Source of the DNA: CAXTTV01 sp964247295
GTDB lineage: Bacteria > Chloroflexota > Ktedonobacteria > Ktedonobacterales > Ktedonobacteraceae
Direction of reading: 5' to 3'
Assembly: GCA_964247295.1 (NCBI GenBank)
Contig: CAXTTV010000170.1
Span: forward strand, 1-10,763
DNA: 10,763 nucleotides
A program made the position numbers and the translations under genes. Below are positions 5,161 through 10,763 of this stretch, piece after piece. Every line of letters begins with the position of its first letter. Within the stretch, counting starts at the first letter, position 1. A model generated the notes under the pieces. It saw only the letters and a list, made by a program, of their open reading frames with translations, did not search any database and was not told the DNA's origin.

Positions 5161-6122
5161 TAGATTAGCACAACAATAGCCAGGTAGGCGATATACATTG
5201 CTACAAGTGCACCACCCATCACCCTGGTAATCTTGCCGGACCATACCAGAGCAAGCAGAAGCAGGTGAACCCCAATCATGGTAGATAGACCTACAATTGT
5301 CAGGTGGGTATCTACAGTGATTGAGTGGATGCTGGCTGCCAGCCCAAGGGTAACCAGTAGATTGTAGGCAAACGAACCAAGAATACCCCCTACTAGAACT
5401 TCTGATTGTTTTTTGCGAGCCGCGCTTATTCCTAACGCGATTATCTCGGCTCCCGTTCCCAGCGAGACGATTGTCGCTCCGACGATTCCCATGCTCAGTC
5501 CCAGGCTTCCAGCCAGACGCAGAGCTCCTTCCACAATCGCTGGACCACCTATAGACATCGTTGCCAGACCTCCAAAGGTCAGTAACAGAGGCTTCAGGTG
5601 AAGGCGAGTAGTAGGGAATTTTTGATTATCATCATCGTCATTTTCAGACTTGATCAAGTGGTTAAAAGCTTCCCGGTCGGTAAGGATCAAAAAGATTGTA
5701 GAGCCGATAAATACAAGCAGTAAGAAGAGTCCCTCAAGTTGATTGATACTGCCAGACAACAACAAGGCTACCGGGACAATTGAGATCAGAGTTGTAATCA
5801 GAGCCTGTCTGCGCACATTTCGGTTAATAGATAAAGGGAAGACAAGAGCGGAGAGCCCGAGGGCTACTGTCGAAATCGTAATATTTGTACCAATAATATT
5901 ACCAACAGCCAGATCTGGAGCTCCACGCGCGGATGCAATGGCAGCGGTCAGCATCTCTTCCGGCTCCAGACCGGCAAGCAGGACCCCTAAAACAAGCGTG
6001 CTTACTTTCAGGAGACGCGCCAGATCACTGGTCCCATCAAGAAACCAGTCGGCCCCGAAAAAAAGCAGGGTAGTGCCCAAAATCAGCAGACAGAGCGCGA
6101 AAAGTATTGAAAACATCAACAA
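5160..6122 (-). CDS. CaCA-family Na+/Ca2+-type cation antiporter
   Basis: The 320-residue protein has two homologous membrane halves of about five helices each, as in YrbG-type Na+/Ca2+ exchangers. The first alpha repeat, near residues 45-90, reads AGLEPEEMLTA then RGAPDLAVGNIIGTN. The second, near 218-260, reads SLGTGAEIIAL then SEVLVGGILGS. The conserved acidic residue of each repeat (Glu55 or its neighbours, and Glu225) is kept, although the first repeat has GLEPEE in place of the usual GTSLPE. An acidic cytoplasmic loop (SENDDDDN, ~159-166) joins the halves. The start is ambiguous: TTG 6122 is 6 bases after AGGA, and ATG 6116 overlaps a TGA stop of an upstream frame. It would exchange Ca2+ or a similar cation across the cytoplasmic membrane. 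The neighbouring CDF gene suggests a metal-homeostasis cluster. Confidence 0.85.
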   Translation of the reverse strand: MLMFSILFALCLLILGTTLLFFGADWFLDGTSDLARLLKVSTLVLGVLLAGLEPEEMLTAAIASARGAPDLAVGNIIGTNITISTVALGLSALVFPLSINRNVRRQALITTLISIVPVALLLSGSINQLEGLFLLLVFIGSTIFLILTDREAFNHLIKSENDDDDNQKFPTTRLHLKPLLLTFGGLATMSIGGPAIVEGALRLAGSLGLSMGIVGATIVSLGTGAEIIALGISAARKKQSEVLVGGILGSFAYNLLVTLGLAASIHSITVDTHLTIVGLSTMIGVHLLLLALVWSGKITRVMGGALVAMYIAYLAIVVLI

Positions 6123-6243
6123 ATTTGATCCTGGATTACAGATTGCTCGTTGTTTTGGACATTTTCCCGTAAGGCATAGGTGGTTTCACGGATATCATAG
6201 TAGACTGTTACTAAAGAGGCAAGTGGATCAGCCCACCACCACG
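6116..6243 (-). pseudogene. C-terminal remnant of a second CDF cation transporter
   Basis: In the gap between the antiporter and the CDF gene, a minus-strand frame reads WWWADPLASLVTVYYDIRE and on to TGA at 6118-6116, about 41 codons. Its first seven residues equal the WWWADPL motif of the intact CDF protein next door, and the following residues have the right character (PLAALGLVYFL there). It is in the same phase as the intact gene but separated from it by TAA, TGA and TAA. It lacks a start and all earlier helices, so it is the tail of a lost paralogue or of a partial duplication. Its TGA overlaps an ATG (6116) of the antiporter as TGATG, the usual form of translational coupling. Confidence 0.7.
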
Positions 6244-6256
6244 TTTTTACTTATCA

Positions 6257-6952
6257 TTATTGGCATCCATCGTGACCACATTGGCAGGTTTCGCCTGTAC
6301 GTGCTTCATGAAGTGCTTCCCGGCCTTCCTGCACGAGAAAATAAACCAGACCAAGAGCCGCTAATGGATCAGCCCACCACCAGCCAAAGAAACGGTTCAG
6401 TAGTAAGCCGATAAGCAGCGTCATAGACATATATGCGCAGGTTACACTGCATGCAGCATCAGCCTTTAAGGCCGCGCTATCGATTCTTTTCGCGATGCGT
6501 AGCTTGCTTTGCCATAAAAGGGGCATAATAATCGCGGCAGCGAGAGCCAGCCCCACACCCCACCATGAGGATTCTGGTTGAGTTCGTGTAAAAAGACTCC
6601 AGCCACTACTGACAATCACATATGCAGCCAGCACAAAAAGGCTGATTGCTGTCACCCAGGAGGCCCATTTTTCAGCCTTTTCGATGCGTTCCATCGAGCC
6701 TTTACGCTGTTCAACCAGTAAGCGCCAGAGCAGAATACCGCCGGAAATCAGCTCGACAATACTATCGATACCAAAGCCCTCTAGGGAGACGCTCCGCACA
6801 GCAAAACCCACACTGATCCCGACACTTGCCTCAACAATCATCCATATAATAGTCACAAGCTCAATCCAAATCCCGAGTTGAATGCTATCTTTTCGTACTA
6901 TTGAAGACTGAGTTGGGAGCAGTGTATTTAGTACCGGGAGTTCTCGGGCCAT
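6257..6952 (-). CDS. Cation diffusion facilitator (CDF) family transporter
   Basis: The 231-residue protein has five to six membrane helices and belongs to the Cation_efflux family, which exports divalent metals by proton exchange. Helix 2 carries EGFGIDSIVELISGG, where Asp and Glu occupy the metal-site face. Helix 5 carries LKADAACSVTCAYMS with an Asp and two Cys. GWWWADPLAAL precedes the last helix. The usual large cytoplasmic C-terminal domain is missing and replaced by a short Cys/His tail, CQCGHDGCQ (223-231), which may bind metal. ATG 6952 is supported by AAGGAG (6961-6966) at 8 bases. The ion cannot be told from sequence alone. A remnant of a second CDF gene and a CaCA antiporter follow downstream on the same strand. 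Confidence 0.88.
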   Translation of the reverse strand: MARELPVLNTLLPTQSSIVRKDSIQLGIWIELVTIIWMIVEASVGISVGFAVRSVSLEGFGIDSIVELISGGILLWRLLVEQRKGSMERIEKAEKWASWVTAISLFVLAAYVIVSSGWSLFTRTQPESSWWGVGLALAAAIIMPLLWQSKLRIAKRIDSAALKADAACSVTCAYMSMTLLIGLLLNRFFGWWWADPLAALGLVYFLVQEGREALHEARTGETCQCGHDGCQ

Positions 6953-7004
6953 GTTCAGCTCTCCTTACGTGCCTATATATCTACGTTTTCTAACCTGCAT
7001 TATA

Positions 7005-8063
7005 TCATCTTAAATTTTTTTTGTGTTCCTGCCACTCTTTGGCGTTGTAGTAGTGGGCCTGTTCGGGATCGTCAGCCGAGACGCGGCCAGCAACCACCCA
7101 TTCATAGCGCAGGATCATGCCGCCGATCAATACAAGGAGCGAGAGTCCGACATTGAGGCTGCGATTCGCCGATCGGCCACCAAGCTTCAGCCCAATCTTT
7201 GTCAGTAGCGGGATGAGCAGGCCCCCGCCGATTGTTCCAAAGGTGAAGAGTCGCCCGGCCCGACCTTTATACAAAGGCTTTGCTAGCGGCCCGAGGATTG
7301 GAAAAACCGAGCCGATCAGGGCCAGTTCGGTGCTCATAGCCATAATCTCCGCATTGTCCAGGCGCTCAAGCGTATCCTCCTGGGATGGTTTACCCAGCGA
7401 GAGAATCAAGGAGAGGCTGGATAGCGCGGTTGAGAGGCCCGAAGTGAGAAATAAGGGGCCGAGAATATGTCTGGCCCGAGCCCAGATCGGTATAGCAGTC
7501 GAAGAGAGCAGCACTCCAGTGTAGGAGCCCACAATCAGGCCGAAGAACGCGCCGATGCCCTGGATAACCTTTATTGGCAGGGCTTTAAAGATCCTTGCGG
7601 CCAATGGAAACCAGTTCAAGAGGCCATCCTGCGCCATCTGGTAGGCAGCGGACAGACCGCAGAAGACGCCGAATGACGAGAGCGCCCAGGTCCCGATCGA
7701 CATAACCGAACGAAGCTTCAGGACACGTAGCATATGGAGGAAGCGCTCAGGCCGTCCAAGATCCCAGATCAACAGAATTGGGCTGATCAGGATGCAGACA
7801 AAAGACAGATAGCGGCCCGAGCGCATCAGCCTCTGGTCCTTCAGGCCGAGAAACTCCGCTAAAGTCGTGACGAGATAGGAACCGGCAGCGATCCCTCCCA
7901 AAAAGAAATACAGAATAATCTGCCAGGTCCAGTGAGCCTTTTTAATCAAGGGATTATTATAATAGGTACTGGCCTTGTCAGTCCAGGATTGCTCGCGGCC
8001 CGAAATCGCTCGTTTTGGGGCCATTGTTGGTAGAGCAGTCCGATCTCTATTGTCAGTATACAT
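7005..8063 (-). CDS. nrfD: NrfD/PsrC-type membrane subunit of formate dehydrogenase
   Basis: The 352-residue membrane protein has about eight to nine hydrophobic helices. It starts with the family hallmark HWTWQIILYFFLGGIAAGSY at about residue 43, the Gly-rich first helix of NrfD/PsrC proteins. These bind quinone in the membrane and connect it to a four-cluster iron-sulfur subunit. The N-terminal ~40 residues are polar, without a signal peptide. ATG 8063 is preceded by AAGAGG at a longish spacing of 11. It lies downstream of the alpha and beta formate dehydrogenase genes on the same strand. It therefore very probably takes the place of the cytochrome b gamma subunit, passing electrons from formate to menaquinone. 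A 230-bp gap holding a repeat separates it from the beta gene. The C-terminus is encoded by an A-rich run (AAAAAAAA near 7015-7022). Confidence 0.88.
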   Translation of the reverse strand: MYTDNRDRTALPTMAPKRAISGREQSWTDKASTYYNNPLIKKAHWTWQIILYFFLGGIAAGSYLVTTLAEFLGLKDQRLMRSGRYLSFVCILISPILLIWDLGRPERFLHMLRVLKLRSVMSIGTWALSSFGVFCGLSAAYQMAQDGLLNWFPLAARIFKALPIKVIQGIGAFFGLIVGSYTGVLLSSTAIPIWARARHILGPLFLTSGLSTALSSLSLILSLGKPSQEDTLERLDNAEIMAMSTELALIGSVFPILGPLAKPLYKGRAGRLFTFGTIGGGLLIPLLTKIGLKLGGRSANRSLNVGLSLLVLIGGMILRYEWVVAGRVSADDPEQAHYYNAKEWQEHKKNLR

Positions 8064-8154
8064 AGCTTTTTTATCCTCTTAAGAGAAGCGAGCGGTTCTA
8101 TTAGGAAATTTCCAGGTTTGGGGAACGTTCCCGCTTTGGAAGGAGAGGGAGACC

Positions 8155-8296
8155 CGCCCATGCGTGTGGCGATAGTGACGGGATCGATTTCCGTTGCCAC
8201 GGGTCCACACGTGACCCGATCTACCTCATTCGAGTTCCCCTGCCTATACAGGAGCCTCTTATCCTTTTCCAGCAGAGTCGCGAGCGACTCCCTCTA
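8155..8296 (-). repeat. GC-rich repeat element (copy 2) inside the formate dehydrogenase operon
   Basis: On the minus strand this segment starts with a hairpin (8290-8275, GAGTCGC/GCGACTC). It continues with GACTCTGCTGGAAAAG, matching the ends of copy 1 at 1438-1822. Positions 8235-8197 match 1478-1516 at 34 of 39, all differences being transitions. The hairpin CGGGTC-N7-GACCCG (8218-8200) is kept in copy 1 with one G-U wobble. The far boundary is unclear and may reach the perfect palindrome GGGAACGTTCCC at 8121-8132. It begins immediately after the beta-subunit TAG stop and is oriented with transcription of the operon. It fills most of the 230 bp before the NrfD gene and would be part of the operon mRNA. 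Confidence 0.65.
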
Positions 8297-9067
8297 TGAT
8301 CCGTTGCCTTTCCAGAGTGAGAAGGCGGTTGCAACCGTCAGGAATGTGGCGGCGACAAAACTTGCGATAAATCCTGGCAGAACATTCTCCTGAGGCAACT
8401 TAGGTTTCTCCGGTAGATTATAAATCGAAGGTCGATCCGTCAGCAGAAAAAAGGCATTGAGATCTCCAACCGTGGTATCCTCATCGACGCCATACAGGTA
8501 GGCGGCGGTCTCGCCCCGATCATGAAGATCTCCGACACGCTCTCTGGCCTGGGCCTTGAGCTCGTCGATATCCCCGAACTTAATAGAGTCGGTGGGACAG
8601 GCTTTGGCACAGGCAGGCTCAATCCCATCCTTCTGGCGATCGTAGCAGAGCGTGCATTTGGCAGCAGTTCCCGTTTGGTGGTTCTGATTGACCACACCAA
8701 AGGGACAGGAAGGGACGCAGTAGCCACAGCCATTACAGATATCGGGTTGTAAATAGACATCGCCAAACTCATTGCGAACCAAAGCTCCGGTTGGGCAGGC
8801 CTGCAAGCAGCCGGCATTAGTACAGTGCTTGCAGACATCGCTCATCATCAGCCAGTTTACCGTCTTACCCGTCCCCTCGGAGGCGCGAGGGCGCTCTATA
8901 AAGGCCACATGTCGCCAGGTAGTCGCCGAAAGTGAGACTGTGTTGTCATAACTATATCCAGTAAATTTATAGCCATCGGATGGTAGTTGGTTCCACTGTT
9001 TGCAAGCGACCTCACAGGCCTTGCAACCGATACAGAGAGTCGTATCGGTAAAAAATCCACGAGTCAT
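8294..9067 (-). CDS. fdnH: Formate dehydrogenase beta subunit, four [4Fe-4S] ferredoxin
   Basis: The 257-residue protein carries four Cys motifs for four [4Fe-4S] clusters: Cys12/15/18/22 (CIGCKACEVACK), Cys79/82/87/91 (CKHCTNAGCLQAC), Cys111/114/117/121 (CNGCGYCVPSC) and Cys138/141/153/157 (CTLC...CAKAC). The GFFTDTTLCIGCKAC start and a C-terminal membrane anchor helix (about 228-250, FIASFVAATFLTVATAF) are typical of FdnH/FdoH-type beta subunits. These carry electrons from the molybdenum subunit to the membrane. ATG 9067 follows the alpha-subunit stop by only 5 bases, with AAGGAG inside the end of the alpha gene, so the two are cotranslated. The stop TAG at 8294-8296 forms the first bases of a repeat element. 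The gene symbol is by analogy with the E. coli enzyme. Confidence 0.93.
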   Translation of the reverse strand: MTRGFFTDTTLCIGCKACEVACKQWNQLPSDGYKFTGYSYDNTVSLSATTWRHVAFIERPRASEGTGKTVNWLMMSDVCKHCTNAGCLQACPTGALVRNEFGDVYLQPDICNGCGYCVPSCPFGVVNQNHQTGTAAKCTLCYDRQKDGIEPACAKACPTDSIKFGDIDELKAQARERVGDLHDRGETAAYLYGVDEDTTVGDLNAFFLLTDRPSIYNLPEKPKLPQENVLPGFIASFVAATFLTVATAFSLWKGNGS

Positions 9068-9072
9068 CGGCG

Positions 9073-10763
9073 CTAATTCTCCTTTTGTGAGGGTTTGTTG
9101 GAGGAGCGGACGGGCGTCTCCCGACCGATAATACTCCCGTCCTCACCCTGGTGAGAGCGGCGGCCAGCGCGCATATTGCAGCTAAACGATTTAGCGTCGT
9201 GCATACTGACATTGCGATCGGCAACCAGCAGCAGGAGATCGTTCGCGACATCGCCCTTGACGACGCCAGAATAGCCCCAGTGGAAGGGCAGGCCAATCTG
9301 GTGGACGGTTCGTCCCTTAATCTTCAAAGGTTGGATGCGATCCGTAACCATCGCTTTGGCCTCGATTTCACCGCGTTTCGTCCAGATGGTAACCCAATCG
9401 CCCATCTTGACCCCTTTCTCGGCGGCCAGATCCTTGCTGATCTCCGCGAAAAGCTCTGGTTGTAGTTCGGAGAGCCAGGGGACCCAGCGCGACATCGCCC
9501 CGCCGACATGATGCTCAGTCAGGCGGTACGTTGTGATGGCATAGGGATAATCTGGATTGCCCACACCGTTTCTAGGATTGTCTGGACGGTCCCAATACTT
9601 CACAACGGGATTATTGTCCTGCTCGGGATAGAGCTGGTTATGGACGGGAGACTCAATGGGCTCATAGTGTGTAGGGAGCGGGCCATCCGTCAGACCGCTG
9701 GGTACAAAGAGGCGGCCACGGCCCTCATTCTGCATCGTAAAGGGATCGGCACCGGAATGCGCGTCCAGGCCCTTACCATCTGGCTTCGCCGGAGTCGAAG
9801 GGGCCTTTTTCTCTGGGAAATCGGGAACATCGTAGCCGGTCCAGCGGCCCTTTGTTCCATCTTCATTCGCGAGATCGGGGTCCCACCAGACGTACTTTTT
9901 ACGCTCCGACCAGGGCCTTCCCTCGGGATCGGCTGAGGCGCGGTTATAGAGCATATGGCGGTTAGCCGGCCAGGTAAAGCCCCAATCCATGCTAGCATAA
10001 CTATCAGGATTGCGATGTTGGGAAAGATTATTACCCTCCTCGGGCATAATCCCACTAAAGATCCAGCAGCCGCAGGCGGTGCTACCATCATCCTTCAGGC
10101 TTGTGAAGTCCTTAACCAGCTTGCCATCAGCTATAGTATAGCCATTGATCTCCTTCACAATATCCGCAACCACTGGTTCCTGTTGTGGACCCTCACGGCG
10201 ATAGTTCCAGGTCAGATCCTGAATCGGCTTATCGCGGCGTTTTGTACTCTCTTTATAGAGAGCCTTCATTCGAAGGCAGAGCTCAGTGATAAACCAGTTC
10301 TCCGAACGTGCCTCATCGGGAGGCTCGATCGCCATCTCGCGATACTGGATCAGGCGTTGAGTATTAGTGAAACTACCTTCCTTCTCCACATGGGAGGCGG
10401 CAGGCATAAAAAAGACCTCGGTTGGAATCTGGGTAGGATCGACTCCGGGCCTTTTCCAGTAAGAAGCCGACTCAATCTCAAACAGATCGCGGACAACCAG
10501 CCATTCAAGCTTCTCCATCGCCGCACGGTGGAAGCCGGCATTAACGCCGCCAGCCGCGGGATTCTGTCCCAGCAGGAAAAAGCCCTTCATATAGCCGTCC
10601 TTCATACTAATGAACATTGGCAGATCCGAATGGTCATCAATAATCTTCGGCAGATAATCGTAAGCCCAATCGTTTTCCCTGGTAGCCGCATCGCCATACC
10701 AGGCCTTCATCAGGCTCACAATATATTTAGGGTAATTTGCCCACCAGCCAGTATCCTGAGCAT
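9073..10763 (-). CDS. fdnG: Formate dehydrogenase alpha (molybdopterin) subunit, C-terminal part
   Basis: The frame is open through the right edge, so about 563 C-terminal residues of a roughly 1000-residue FdnG-type catalytic subunit are present. The GTG at 10719 is an internal Val, because the frame continues upstream as GWWANYPKYIVSLMKAWYG. Molybdopterin-domain motifs follow: MKGFFLLGQNPA, EWLVVRDLFEIESASYW, and VEKEGSFTNTQRLIQ, a pterin-binding signature. The C-terminal dinucleotide-binding domain reads TTYRLTEHHVGGAMSRW, then GDWVTIWTKRGEIEAKAMVTDR and GLPFHWGYSG. It oxidises formate to CO2 and passes two electrons to the beta subunit encoded 5 bases downstream. The N-terminal [4Fe-4S] motif, the Sec or Cys ligand of molybdenum and any Tat signal lie outside the window, so neither selenium use nor location can be judged here. 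Confidence 0.93.
   Translation of the reverse strand, partial: AQDTGWWANYPKYIVSLMKAWYGDAATRENDWAYDYLPKIIDDHSDLPMFISMKDGYMKGFFLLGQNPAAGGVNAGFHRAAMEKLEWLVVRDLFEIESASYWKRPGVDPTQIPTEVFFMPAASHVEKEGSFTNTQRLIQYREMAIEPPDEARSENWFITELCLRMKALYKESTKRRDKPIQDLTWNYRREGPQQEPVVADIVKEINGYTIADGKLVKDFTSLKDDGSTACGCWIFSGIMPEEGNNLSQHRNPDSYASMDWGFTWPANRHMLYNRASADPEGRPWSERKKYVWWDPDLANEDGTKGRWTGYDVPDFPEKKAPSTPAKPDGKGLDAHSGADPFTMQNEGRGRLFVPSGLTDGPLPTHYEPIESPVHNQLYPEQDNNPVVKYWDRPDNPRNGVGNPDYPYAITTYRLTEHHVGGAMSRWVPWLSELQPELFAEISKDLAAEKGVKMGDWVTIWTKRGEIEAKAMVTDRIQPLKIKGRTVHQIGLPFHWGYSGVVKGDVANDLLLLVADRNVSMHDAKSFSCNMRAGRRSHQGEDGSIIGRETPVRSSNKPSQKEN

Noticed and set aside
10717..10719. GTG as start of the formate dehydrogenase alpha subunit
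   Set aside because: The frame continues upstream to the window edge with family-like residues (GWWANYPKYIV), so it is an internal valine.

Overview
The window looks like a piece of a Chloroflexota chromosome of the Ktedonobacteria type. This is an inference from the kind of proteins and from the mix of GC-rich repeats with decayed genes; there is no rRNA or other marker. All intact genes from 2.4 kb onward, except one small operon, lie on the minus strand.

Left third (1-3.4 kb): a decay and repeat zone. Positions 217-1131 form one continuous reading frame with clear tRNA(His) guanylyltransferase (Thg1-like) sequence followed by an HNH nuclease domain. It is interrupted by three in-frame stops and an in-frame deletion, yet has no frameshift. 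Next come a possibly structured stretch (about 1200-1345) and a GC-rich repeat with inverted ends (about 1438-1822) that abuts the stop codon of an alpha/beta hydrolase. The hydrolase keeps its N- and C-terminal ends and two catalytic residues but lacks the middle. A conserved hypothetical protein (201 aa) follows. Then comes a clean 164-bp MITE with 11-bp terminal inverted repeats and a perfect 9-bp target duplication (3148-3329).

Middle (3.4-5.1 kb): a TetR regulator faces a two-gene membrane-protein operon (DUF3817-like and CopD-like). Between them is a palindrome with an extra half-site 11 bp away, overlapping the likely -35 box. This is a self-contained regulated module.

Middle right (5.1-7.0 kb): a CaCA-family Na+/Ca2+-type antiporter and a CDF-family cation transporter, both minus strand. 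A 41-codon remnant of a second CDF C-terminus lies between them and ends in a TGATG overlap with an ATG of the antiporter.

Right third (7.0-10.76 kb): a respiratory formate dehydrogenase operon transcribed leftward. It holds the molybdopterin alpha subunit (only its C-terminal ~563 residues are in the window), the four-cluster iron-sulfur beta subunit, and a NrfD/PsrC-type quinone-interacting membrane subunit in place of a cytochrome b subunit. A copy of the same GC-rich repeat seen at 1.4-1.8 kb sits between the beta-subunit and NrfD genes and starts directly after the beta-subunit stop codon. The most unusual observations are the frame-preserving Thg1-HNH pseudogene and the mosaic repeat family whose ends sit immediately behind TAG stop codons.
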